The notes under the pieces are model-generated. The model did not search any database. It saw only the letters and a list, made by a program, of their open reading frames with translations, and was not told where the DNA came from. Made by a program: the position numbers and the translations under genes. Positions 53,691 through 64,000 of a stretch of DNA of 64,000 nucleotides are shown piece after piece; position 1 is the first letter of the stretch, and every line of letters starts with the position of its first letter. The DNA comes from Symbiodinium natans (Eukaryota; Sar; Dinophyceae; Suessiales; Symbiodiniaceae), in the NCBI GenBank assembly GCA_905221605.1, contig CAJNDS010002152.1, forward strand, positions 310,001 to 374,000, read 5' to 3'.

Positions 53691-56600
53691 CTACAACTCA
53701 GGGCAGGTCTCGCCACAGCCATCATCCTCATCATCCTGGTGGATGTTCAACCAACCCCCCCCCCTTTCCAACTTGAAGCTTCTGAAGCTCGTGACTCCAA
53801 TGGCATGGTCCTCGTCCACAAATCCCTTGCCGCGCTTGGCCTCTGGAAAAACAGGTTGAATGCACTTCAGGTGGCCTGCCTGCTAGACACTCTTGAAGGC
53901 AATGCAGCAACGCGGCTCCGACACATTTCAACTGACATTACCGAGGCCCACGCGCGCTGTGACCGCGGACCTGTATTTAGTCGACTCAATGTGCTCTACA
54001 CATCCAGATGCACTTGCTTCCACACAGGATGCCACAGGATTCCCACACAGGTGTTTCAGCTCCCACTGGGACTCCCGCTAACTGACTGGGAATGTGAAGG
54101 CGACGGCGGCCTAGCAGCACGAACGTTCAGCGATCGGAAAAGGCCCATGTGTCAGAACCCCATCGTCAAGTCCTGCTGTGCAGCAGCCAATCTTCTGTTT
54201 TGCTTCGCACGCTACCGGCTGTGATCTGGGAACATAACCTTCTACGGGAACCGGCATCAAGGCATAGCACAAACCATTCAAGAATATGCAGCATACTTGT
54301 TGACGCTGCATCGCCGGCTGGTTCGCCACACTAGCCTCGCTTGCACCCCGCATCAGGACAAAGAAACATGTCACACGTCACAAGCTTTTATGGATCTTAA
54401 TAACCTATCTAAGTGCATATACCATATTACGAAATGTTTTCATATTCAATATCACGCAGCAGCAGGCAAGTTCTGTCAAGGTACGGTGCTCGTCTCCGAA
54501 CCTCATGCAAAGGTTGGCGAAGCTTCAAATTAAATGAAATCCAGTACAAGGACTGACCAGCTCGGTGATGGTTCTTGGAGCTGCACGGACACTGCGGAGG
54601 GTCTGGAAGATTGGGGCCACCTGCTTTCCTGCAAAGCCCAGCTGACTTATCAACTAGCTGGGGCACTAAAAATGAACTTGCAAAAGCTCCCGGGCTCGGG
54701 CCTCTGGAGCACTGTCTTCAGCCACTTCATGCGGCGGTTGCATACCTGGGAGCACTTCCGCCATGGTTTGCCCTTCTGCACCTCTGCGGCCTTTTTCATC
54801 GGAGTCTCAAGTCCTGAGGTGCCCGCAGCCTCGCTTGACCGTGTGTGCCAGTAGTTGGTGCCCTGGCCCCTGTCCTGTGCAGCGCATGACGAGATGTGGG
54901 TCGTGAGGTTTGGTAGATCGAAGGGCTCACCAGGCAGGGCATGGCATGCTCGTGGCATCATGGTGTCAGTCCAGGCCCTCTTTGTACTCGTAAAAGCCCT
55001 GCCCAAACCAGCACATGGCACAAATCCTACAATGAGGAAACGGGTGCAAGGGCTGGTGGTGGCCGGGCCTTCTTGCAGCGCTCTTCAAAGTGGTAGTTGT
55101 GGGTCAGCTCATCCAACGTGATCTCAGAAGTTTGCATCACTGCGTTCTGATGCGGTCAGAACTCCCGAAATCTACGCACAGGCCAAACAACCTTAAAGAA
55201 GTCCATCGTGGAGGAGCCACCTCACCCGCATACTCTTTTCGCCAGGTGCATGTCCTGGACCACGACTCTCCAGGCCTTGGCTTCGGCTGCAGCATTTGCT
55301 CAGCCATTGGGCAGGGTATGGCATGGTTCTCCGCTGGGAACGCACCGAATCAGCCGCCAAGCAGCCTGCAAAGCCCACCCTTCTCTCGGCAGCCTGAGCC
55401 GCCACATGCAGCAAGATGCTTTCGGACAAGCGGGGCTAGGGATGGTTTGGAAACGGATTGCTGAGAACACCGCCTCTTTTCTGCTGGAAAGTCTTGGAGG
55501 GGCAGTCGCCCGGAAAGCTGTACCAGGTGGCCTTTCAAGTACAGCCATCCCGAGCACGTCAAGGCAGATCTGTCAAAGGAAGCATGGCCTGGTCGTAAGC
55601 AGCGTGCTGGTGATTTGGTCTGTCACACCCGACCACGTATCCAAACCTTCTCGGACTCAGGCCAAGCTCCAACATCCCAGCATCCAACATCCACAAACAA
55701 AAATACCACAGGTCCCCCGGCAGTGCCTCTGGTACTCGTCCAAGCTCGCCTTCGGACCGGTGCAAGCACCGCTGTCAAAGTGGCCTCGGCGTCCGACGCC
55801 AACGCAGGAGCTGGAGCTGCAAAGTTACGGCCGCAGCCGCAAGAAAAAAGTCAGTAGGAAGAGATGAGAGGCGCACACAAATGCGCGAAGGGATGGCCCG
55901 TGCGTTCGAGCTCGGGAGTCGGCTTCATGGTGATCTCAACAGCCGGCAAGTACTATTTTGTTATCTCTTGCTGTAATATACGACTATAGGTAGACCAGGA
56001 CAAGCCATCCTGCTTTCCAAATGCTGGCCTTGTAGCGCAAGATTCGGACAATACCAAACTTGCGAGGACAATGTCCGACAACCTCACTGTGCAAGTACCA
56101 CCTCAGAGAGAGCACCAGCATCAGACAAAAACGGAAATTCAGCCCACATTGCACAACTCCGACCTGGCTGTTAGAATACTATTACAAGTGAGCACAGCGC
56201 GTGAAGATTATCAACAAGGGCACGGAAGACAGAAACAAAGAAGCAACGAAGCCGTGAGTGACCCCTGTGACCAAAGAATTACTTCCAAGCCCACAGAATT
56301 GTTCTTGTGTTGTTGGGACACCGTGCACCCTAAATATTCGAGGCTGCCATGAGGACCCGAGCATCTTCTAGAGATTTAACCATATTGCGTTCTCTCCAAC
56401 AAGCCGTCACGATTTCCTTAGTACCAAAGCCAGCCTTTGAACAGGATTCTTATCTTGCTAATCATGCTTATCCTCACTGGGTGGTCCACTAGTCTTATTG
56501 TATGCCTGGGGCGCACTATAATTCACTGATCTTCTCTGCCCCAAGGTGTGAACGACGAGAGAACGCGAAAACCCTTTCAGTTTTTGCGATGTTTTAATTT

Positions 56601-59600
56601 GGCTGCACACAAGCCCTTTACAAAATTCGTATGGTGTGACGGGCGACCACAAGAGGCAGACAAGAGGTACACACGTGCTGGTGCCAGCGTTGTGTTGGCA
56701 AGCAGCATAACCCCTGGAAGGTTAGCCATGTTGACATTCCTTGGCTTCAACATCGTCAACGAAGCATATGTCCAGCATCAAATGTAATTTCCAACACACG
56801 CGAGGCGTGCACCAAGCGTCGTGTCCTCGTAGTCTTTGTCATTCTTTGCACGGTATGCATAGAAGGAACTTGGCAGAAAAGGGCAGGTCAGCAAACTGGC
56901 ATCTACTTTTGTAGGCAACCTTCACGAAACCTCTGCCTGCCCTGAGGCTCCAGCTACTCACCCCGAGTTTCATTGGCTACCTTCAGCTTGAGGTGTGAAG
57001 AGAAGGGATATCCACACGAACCCCCCCGGTGATCTTCTTCTGATGTCCCGCAACCGATTCCTGCCTCCACCACTTCCTCCTCATCGAAGTCTGCACCCGC
57101 CAGAAAATCTTCGAGCTCCAGGTCCATGAGCTCCGTTCCGGTACCGCGCAGCTGCCTGCAAGCAAATTGAAACTGGCCAGTGATAATGCGCTGACTGCGG
57201 CATCGGGCTGTTTGGGAAAACCGTCTGTCTGGTTGGCTCTCCCTTAACGAGACAGCGCCTCAACGACAGGCCACAAGAGTCATTATGAGCTTCACACTCG
57301 TCCTTGTGGGCACACGAAGATCCGCAGGATATGCTGGAGAAGATAAATTCACCGCGCCATCTTTTTGCGCATCTTTTTTGCGTGATTCTCGGGAGTCTGG
57401 TCCACCCGCGTGTCATGCTGACATGCACGGGCTTCTGAGCACGTACCGTGAAAAACTGCAGGAGGCCTTGCAATACTTCCATGGGTTGACGGAGCTCGAA
57501 ACCTTGAGTTCGCTGTTTGGCCGGATGTTTTGTTCGGCCTCCTGGTGCTGCAAGCTGTTCTGAAGCGTCATGTGCCAGGCACCTACATTACAAAATTCAC
57601 GGGGGATGAGGACGAGGCCACGTGTGTCTGAACAAAGCAACATGAAACAACGTGGATAGAAATCTTATTATGAATCGTCCAGTTGGCCTTCCCCCCAGAA
57701 CTTCCGCTTGGCACCGGTGGACTGCGACGGGCAATGCCACGCTGAGCTGCTGAACTGCTCGAGGCTCATCGCAACGTTTTCAACAAAGATCGACAGAGCT
57801 TACACTATCTCATATTATCTCACATCTGTCAGAATCTACGAACGTGAACGGAGCAGAGTCCGTTGGGCTTCTGTTGCCTTCGGGGCAACACAACATGTGC
57901 GGCCACCTGTGCTGCCCTTGTCCGGATTTTTTCGCATCTCTGGACATGACATCCGGCAGGAAACTCACTTGAACACGTTCTCCTTCTTTCGGGACTCCAG
58001 CAGCTGCTTCTGCGTTTCCTGATCGATATCCAGAGCCCGAGGCATCCTTAGAACGCACGCGCAGAGCTCTGTTGGACCCAGAAGAGAAAAACGTCGCGCC
58101 AAGCAACTGTTGAGGATCGCCACCTGGACGCAGATCTTCCGGAACCTGGCATGCCAATCACTTCAGGCACGAAGAGGCACAAGCCGCACAGAACCGCGCC
58201 TCGGCCCAGTTCGCGCGAGGACCCTCCGGCCAGTTGCCGTACGGATTGACGCCGAGGACTTGTGTCACCTTCACTTTTTTGCACATCTTGGGCCAAGTCG
58301 AATCTAGCCAGGCAGCTCTCGAATAGGCACGGCACCCAGAAGAGACCAATGAATGAGCTGAAGAGGTAGATGCTGATCCTCATTCCACGGAGAGCACGGC
58401 CGACATCTGCAACTATGCCGCGGCGGGGCTGCAGATTAACTCTTTGTGCTTCCGCGGCTCTTCAAGGGGCTGGAGAGCGGGTCCATGTCCTGCGCGACAA
58501 AGCAGCCACACACACACACACAAACCCCCTCCACACCGTTCCCCGTAAGGCAACAGTTCGGGCCGGCCCTCCTCTTCCGGATCAGGGTTCCACTCGCCTC
58601 GCTCTGGGGAGTCGTCGCGCTCGTCCATAACCCAGATGTCCTTTCTCGACTCTGTCTGCAACTTTAAAAGGGCCCAATGCAAGTCTGAGCTTGCAACCGT
58701 CAAATCGAGGCCCTCGAGGAACACGCCGTCTTCTGGGCAGCGGACGACACATGCACGAAACAACAAGAAAACACAGGAGCAACTGGAGAACTAGCACAAG
58801 AAGTGCAAAAAATGAGAAGCTTGGAGCTGCAGCTCCAGAGAAGGTCTCCGCCGGATCGGATTTCTTGCGCCTCCGGAGGGATTCCAGTGACCTGGCACAT
58901 GAAGGAGGGGTGGTTCATTGAAGACTTGGGAACGATAGCAGGGTGACTACAGATTTAATGGGCTGTCGCCGTTAGACAAAGTTTGGGGCACTTAGAACCT
59001 TGCGCCGCGGGCCTTCTCGATGACCGTCCTCAAGTCCTTGACCTTGTCACCGCGATTGAACTGGACTTCGAAGGATAGCTGGCCGGGCTGATTCACCCAA
59101 AAGTTGCCTCAGCTCCAAAAGGAGGCAGATGCCACGACAACTTGAACCTCCGCCTTTCGCTCCCGGAGTGCGGTTTCAGCCAGCTTGCCCAAGTCTTCAC
59201 CCCTTGGCGCATCCTGCCATGGGCAAAAAGAGCACCCCTTCGTTTGTGTGACTTTCAGGAATCTCTTTGCAGGACCATCTTAAGGCTCCATCGGGTTCGG
59301 TTTCCCCAGTCCTGCTGGGCTGCCTTCTCAATCGCCTCGAGAGTCTCCGCCTTCTTCTGGGCCCGCAGCTCTTCCCTGGGTGGCGGAAATGGCAGCTGCC
59401 AGGCCTATAGAGCCCATACTTCTGCCTGCTCTGAGTCGTCCCACATGCCACCTTGCTGATAAGGCGCGACGCTGTCATCACAGCGGTAGCAGTCTCACCC
59501 TCGGCATTTCTTCGAAGGGAGCTCTGCCTGCTGCCACCTGCAAAAGCACCGCCGCTTCACTGTAACAGTTCAGCTGCTTAGCCAGGCCTGGTGCCCCGGT

Positions 59601-59649
59601 GAAGCTGAGCTGCTGGGAAATAAGCAGGGCGCCAGCTCCCAACAAAATC
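53691..59649 (-). CDS. Multi-exon protein with a ubiquitin-like domain
   Basis: Best-supported part: exon 59107-59013 (SFEVQFNRGDKVKDLRTVIE) spliced through a GC donor to an exon starting at 58,891 (VTGIPPEAQEIRSGG). The join reads LRTVIEKVTGIPPEAQ, the ubiquitin helix and GIPPEQQ turn. Upstream exons: 59,649-59,490 (LNCYSEAAVLLQVAAGR) and about 59,410-59,270 (AETLEAIEKAAQQDWGNRTR), then up to 59,189 (APRGEDLG). Downstream pieces: near 58,740-58,570 (FLEGLDLTVASSDLHWALL), 58,050-57,975 (ALDIDQETQKQLLESRKKE, donor GTGAGT), 57,150-56,965 (LMDLELEDFLAGADFDEEE), 55,125-55,080 (EITLDELTHNYHFEE), 54,950-54,690, and a last exon from 53,733 (DDEDDGCGETCPEL) to TAG at 53,691-53,693. Whether the lower-coordinate pieces belong to the same gene is unproven. 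It presumably acts as an adaptor in ubiquitin or cytoskeletal pathways. Confidence 0.6.
54150..56950. other. Poorly resolved part of the ubiquitin-like-domain locus
   Basis: The plus strand holds a 219-residue open frame (55,208-55,867), but it lacks domains and is matched by open minus-strand frames. I treat it as chance. The 55,900-56,950 stretch shows no exon I can support. Confidence 0.35.
58507..58522 (+). repeat. (CA)n microsatellite
   Basis: Eight CA units, in an intron or exon edge of the ubiquitin-like-domain gene. Confidence 0.85.
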
Positions 59650-59699
59650 CTCAGCACCAGACACCCCTGCTTTCAACGCGGCGGCGGCTTGCAGCATGC

Positions 59700-61870
59700 T
59701 GCAGCCATGAATCAGTGACAGGCAAGGCGTTCTTCGCGGAGCCATCCCTCCTCACACAGGCTGAGTGTGGACAGATGCGAGCGCATTCATCAGAATGGAC
59801 TGCTTTGTCACTTTAAAAAGCCCTTAAAAGCCTTCCTCACTCTACTACGAATCTGAGGGGCGACTTGCAGAATTATGAGACACTACTTGTTGTTCTTGAA
59901 TATTGCTTGCTAAGTTTAGTTAGACTTGTATTTCTAGCAGGTGCAGCATTGTGTTGGTTTATCTCGTAAGTACGATTATTACTCTTCCGGATCACTAGGC
60001 TAGTGTGTTGAAACTGTCAAACTGCTCAAGCTGCACATACCACAGGTGTTTGATTCAACCAACTTCAATAAGAAGAGACTATTGCAATTACGAGCCACAC
60101 TGAGCAATGACAATTCGTTGGAGTCTTCACGAAGGGATAAGTTCATGAAGCTAACCCCCATCGAACCGCTAGCCAGCTCTCGTTGTATACGTTTTCGGCC
60201 ACTTGCTCCGCCTTCCCGATCCAACAGGTCCTATTCACATCATCCCGACCCGCTGCCTAGCCACCTCATTGACAGAACTCTCGATCACAACCCCCGAGGC
60301 AAACCGCTGCGTCAGAAGTCGCTCGTGGCATCCCACAAACTGACACTGTATTGAACTTTGACTGAAGGTTGAAGTTTGAGAGCCTCCAAAGTTTGAAGGT
60401 TCCAGGAAGACCTTCTACGCAATGCTTGATGTCCGGTCTTCGATCGAGAACTCGCGAAGACAATCTACGCATACGAACCTGGGGGGAAAGCTATGTCCCT
60501 GGAGTAGAAACTGTTCAGGAAAGACGAACAAAGGCTCAGCCTCACCAAATCACCAAAAACCTCCTCCTTGAAATTCGAGACCAGTCCTCCAGTCCAGGTG
60601 CTGCGCTGCCGGGGACAAAGCTTGGACCACGAACAGCTGGAGACGGCTGCGGCAAGTTCAGCTTCACGATGCATCACGCCTAACTCACAACTAGCGCAAC
60701 AGATCTTGGGAGACGAGCTCACGACAGACTTGCGAAACCGATTGCACGCGCGCCCACATGCGTCCTCTGGCCATGATTGAGGAGCGTCTTGCACGGGAGC
60801 TGCCTCAGAAGCCCCTGGCTGAAAGACGGAGTTGCAGCTGCTTGCACCAAGCTCCAAGCCGCGCTGAGGCAGACGGCCAACAGCCACAGAGAGAACCTTG
60901 ACATGCTTCGCCATGCTTCGCATCTGAAACTCGTCTCCCCCCCAAGCTCCTGCTCTAAACCCTGCTGGGTCCATGGCCTCATCGGCAGCAGAAACCTCAG
61001 TTCAACTGCGGTTGCTTCCAGGACCAGAAACTGCCTCAAAGGAGCGCACGGCGCGTGTCTTATCATTCTGGAGAACTGTCATAAGCCAAGACACACTTCA
61101 GATGACACACGGGAAAAGACGGAAAAGAGGATGTACAGTGCTGAAAGCCCAAATGTCGCAGACGCATACAAGCCGCCTCCCTACCATGCACATGGCGACA
61201 AGAGTGACATCTACACAGCACCTTAAACTACCATTTGCTTAAGAACCCCCAAAACATGTCGAATAATAATCCCTCTTTACCCTTGAAAGGAAGAATATTT
61301 AGTTTTTGGGTGGTTCTTAAGCAATTCGTAGTAAAACTACAAGGATCCTTCCCAAGCTGCAGGCCTCGCAGCCAAGAATCCCGACTCTGGAGGTGTCAGG
61401 GTGCCCTTGGCCTCGGATTCAGCGGCCCTCCATGAACGACCAGCTGACCAGTTCGGCCCCAAACCTTGCCCGCATGATTTTGGAGACAGTATGGAGATCA
61501 ACCTTTTAACTCCACACAAGCGATGCCGTAAGAGGGCGCGATGCAGCCGTAGTGGCTGCAGGTTGAAAACTTCGAATGGGTCTGTGCTTGCAATGGTCCG
61601 GACCAGCGCCGGTCCGCTGGATCGCATTGAAGGCTACCGAAGGCATGCCTGGGCAGTCATGTCCGCAGTCTCTTTGACTTCTGCTCTTGCTCGTCACTCT
61701 CGTAGTCCTCCGCATCCACGGTACCGTATCCTCAACAGCAGGGGACGTACAGTTGCAGAAGCCTTACATACACATCTGCATAGAAGCACAGGAGACACAA
61801 GCCCTCAAATCCAACAGAAGCGGGGGTTTGTGTGATACTTGTCCATCTTACCATCGCTTGAAAAGCATGC
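59700..61870 (-). other. Spacer with two possible gene starts
   Basis: A minus-strand ATG near 60,909 opens with a good signal peptide (MSRFSLWLLAVCLSAAWSL, then VQA as cleavage site). It could begin a secreted or plastid-targeted protein or be the N-terminus of the ubiquitin-like-domain gene. Another ATG near 61,627 opens MRSSGPALVRTIASTDPFEV and then LHRALLRHR. Neither could be extended with confidence, and 59,700-60,450 shows nothing. Confidence 0.35.
61235..61324. mobile_element. 90-bp MITE-like element with about 22-bp inverted repeats
   Basis: The ends are TTGCTTAAGAACCCCCAAAA and, reverse-complemented, TTGCTTAAGAACCACCCAAA: near-perfect inverted repeats with one extra base. The centre is AT-rich and non-coding, and the whole can fold into a hairpin. 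The TIR sequence differs from the GGGGGTTTNCG family, so it is a second element type. It lies between the inositol monophosphatase stop and the next signals and may be intronic. No clear target-site duplication is visible. Confidence 0.75.
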
Positions 61871-61872
61871 TG

Positions 61873-63702
61873 CTAACCGCGGTTTGAGGTACGATGCTTG
61901 CGCAGATGCACAGCCAGCTGCGCGGCAAGCTCCGGCGAAGAAGCAGCCAGCACCCGGCCTCAAGCTCGTAAGCTGCCAGCAAATCATGAAAATCCAAGAT
62001 GATTTGGCGTTCTCGAAGATGATCAGGTTACAAATTCGTTACCATAGTTAAGGGCGCCATATTCTGTACTACTGCATAACCTGCAGAGGATGAGCGAGGC
62101 TCCAAAAAGCAGCCAAGGAACGGGAGGCCAGGTCAAAGGTGCCACCCAGGGTGTCACAGCAAACGCCGCCAGCTTCCTCCACAATCACTTGCCCGGCGCA
62201 CACATCCCAGGGATAAATGCCCACCTCATGCGCCACACGCCGTCAGGCCACAGATCAAATTTCTGGAGCGAAACATGGCTGCATCTCAGGATATCTCAAC
62301 GTGCCGGCCTCAAAGTAGGCATCCAGCCGGCCTCGCGCCACGTGCATCATGTCAACTCCCGCAGAGCCACCGCAGCGCATGGCCCGGATGGGATGGGCCA
62401 ACAGGTCACGGCTGATGCCTGGGCCAAATTCTTAGCTAATAGTCATAGTAGTTAGCCATCTTTCAGTACGAAAAGATTAATGAACCATATAAAGAGTCAC
62501 TAGCAGGACAAGCTTGCAGCCAGCGATCACCACCCTCAAAAGCCTTGCGAGGCCATGCCAAGGAACCCAAAATTCGATCCACCACTTTGGGCCCACGGGA
62601 GTAGGAAGGCAAATGCAGATTGACCAGTGCACGCGTCAAGTCCTGCGAGTAAACATGTTGTGTTCGAAGTAGTCGAAGTCTGACGTTCCGTCGCCACACA
62701 CACCAACCCTGTCCTTGCAGCCACTCGACGTGATGCGTCGTCCGTTGCAGTATGCACCACGACCTCGCACTGCTGTGTAAAGCCTTCAGGTCATGGGCGG
62801 ATGATGCGTCAGTGTGCCGAGCGAAGAAGCATCGAGCAGCTCAAAGTCAACCACTTCAGAAGGATCAAGCAGACGAGGTTCTCATCCAACTTCGGTATGA
62901 AGCAAACGCCAAGGACTGCCTTCTTCTTCACTGCTAGTCCAATCAGAACGCAGCACTCGGCCTGCTCAGTTTACACGTCTTGCATACCCGCACAATCGAC
63001 GAAAGAGAAGTGATACTCTCACTAGTGGTGATGATGATGGGGCCTTGCCTGTCGATGGATGAAGTTGGTAGTGCCGTCAATTGGATCCACAATCCATGTA
63101 GGCGAATCCGTCAACTCCTGGTGCCGAAGGGTTTGCACAGAACTGTCTGGCCAAGGTCTTTTCTGTGACTTTGACACGCTTGCATAGCTCCTCCTTGTTG
63201 GCTGTCTCTTCTGCAAGTACCCGGAAATCTGGCGCCACAGCCCTGCCAAAACTATGAGAAAAAAATTAAGGGCGTGCTTTCAAGGTGGGCATGCAGCGGT
63301 GGTGTGGTGCCTCAGCCGTTTGAGGACAAGTTCTTCCACTTGCCGGTCATACTTCGTTACCAGATCCACCGGCGTTGCTTTCTCCTGCAACTATGCAGCC
63401 TTAACCACATGGAAGTTCATCTTGCCTGGCTAAAGACGACTCGAAACTGCATAGCTGGTCCCAAAAAGTTCTCACAGCAACAGCTCAGCTTCAAAAGGCC
63501 TCCACGCTTTGGTGCGCATCATTGCGCGCGAAGCACTCGAGCATCAAGTTCCCTGCTTCTTGGGCTGCAGACACCTGAGGCAACATGACAACGCTGCCAA
63601 CGGCTTGACAGAAGACATCCGAAGCATTCTGCAACGCACTGCAGCAGAAGGCACCGATTCATCCAAGTACCGAGTGAGGTCTTCCGATGAGGGCGTCACC
63701 AT
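61873..63702 (-). CDS. Inositol monophosphatase (IMPase family), about eleven exons
   Basis: Start ATG at 63,700-63,702 ([16 protein letters not shown]). Exons follow near 63,576-63,490 ([19 protein letters not shown]), 63,395-63,310 ([17 protein letters not shown]), 63,235-63,165 (DFRVLAEET), 63,117-63,049 ([15 protein letters not shown]), 62,961-62,870 ([19 protein letters not shown]), 62,795-62,720 ([15 protein letters not shown]), 62,650-62,550 ([18 protein letters not shown]), 62,395-62,285 ([18 protein letters not shown]), 62,240-62,100 ([17 protein letters not shown]) and 61,958-61,873 ([19 protein letters not shown], stop TAG). The enzyme hydrolyses inositol monophosphates to inositol with Mg2+. 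The metal ligands are all present: Glu in AEET, both Asp in DPIDG and Asp in PWD. Exon 5 is flanked by CAG|G and a GC donor. The join before YTAVRG is unresolved. Residues after NFIH (RQAECC) differ from the usual form. Confidence 0.88.
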
Positions 63703-64000
63703 GACGGAGCGCAGAGACTGCTGTCGCGGACTGCTACGGCGGTTGGGTTTCTGGGCTGGTCAAGTTTATTCCAGTGTGCCATTCGCTTGGTTGTTGCTTC
63801 TCGGTCGAGTGTTAACTTCCACGTGGAGGGTGGACTGGCACAGCTGGAGCCAGTGGTGCCACAGTTGCCCTGGCAGACTCGGCACATGCCTAGCGACTGA
63901 CTGAGAAGGCAAGATGACCAAGGGCATCGCCGAGGAGTGCTCCTTTGAAGCGGCTCCTGAGGAGTCAAACTCAGCTCATGCATCTACGCTCAGATGGCTT
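63703..64000. other. No supportable gene; upstream of IMPase
   Basis: This is the 5' flank of the inositol monophosphatase gene. No exon, promoter motif or spliced-leader acceptor could be singled out. Confidence 0.4.

Noticed and set aside
55208..55867. 219-residue plus-strand open frame
   Set aside because: Low-complexity basic tail, no recognisable domain, and minus-strand exon candidates on either side.
58996..59012. TAA apparently ending a gene after EKARGARF
   Set aside because: The GC donor at AAG|GCC and the acceptor before 58,891 restore a ubiquitin-like sequence, so the stop is intronic.
59109..59111. In-frame TGA (FWS-TGA-GNFWVNQ) as a possible selenocysteine codon, tempting given the tRNA-Sec in the window
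   Set aside because: A GC-AG intron from 59,188 to 59,108 (donor GCAAGC, acceptor CTGAG|G) removes the TGA and joins EDLG to NFWVNQ in phase. The sequence around the TGA matches no selenoprotein family.

Overview
The window looks like nuclear DNA of a dinoflagellate, most likely Symbiodiniaceae-like. The evidence is as follows. Genes are broken into many short exons. Introns use GC-AG and GA-AG as well as GT-AG splice sites, and almost every acceptor reads AG|G. TTTAGGG-type telomeric repeats lie at many internal sites. Every protein gene I can reconstruct lies on the minus strand, in one unidirectional array. The gene content also fits: tandem EF-hand voltage-gated channels, a CNBD-type channel with the SLTQFTP pore, and an LPAAT-type acyltransferase. 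None of the exon models was tested against RNA; they rest on reading frame, homology and splice-phase bookkeeping.

Layout (window coordinates). 1.3 kb: a selenocysteine tRNA on the plus strand with its own upstream TATA box. 3.1-7.8 kb and 9.6-12.2 kb: two tandem paralogous single-domain voltage-gated cation channels with a C-terminal EF-hand; both reconstruct without a frameshift. 12.5-20 kb: mostly repeats (a degenerate minisatellite, a 248-bp-spaced duplication, CAT/CTT tracts) and a few unassigned coding-like pieces. 20.1-25.9 kb (perhaps to 27.8 kb): a six-helix channel with a C-linker and a probable cyclic-nucleotide-binding region. 30.5-31.7 kb: a Ser/Pro-rich protein. 32.1-33.6 kb: one intact intronless gene of 482 codons with a kinase-like signature. 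35-36.4 kb: pieces of a putative membrane protein. 37-39.8 kb: a WD40 protein. 42.6-45.5 kb: an unknown protein with a Q/A/V repeat. 45.7-48.8 kb: an LPAAT/PlsC acyltransferase. 51.2-53.4 kb: an endonuclease/exonuclease/phosphatase (EEP) family protein. 53.7-59.6 kb: a protein with a ubiquitin-like domain. 61.9-63.7 kb: a nearly complete inositol monophosphatase.

The genes do not form one pathway. Themes are membrane excitability and calcium (two EF-hand channels, one CNBD-type channel) and phospho/lipid metabolism (acyltransferase, inositol monophosphatase, possibly the EEP protein).

The most interesting signal is at the level of introns. Several introns carry a related short element with terminal inverted repeats (core GGGGGTTTNCGAAA) that starts and stops about 20-35 nt from the splice sites. 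The two tandem channel paralogues share none of their reconstructed intron positions. Together these point to recent, repeated intron gain by introner-like mobile elements, with many of the resulting introns using GC or GA donors.
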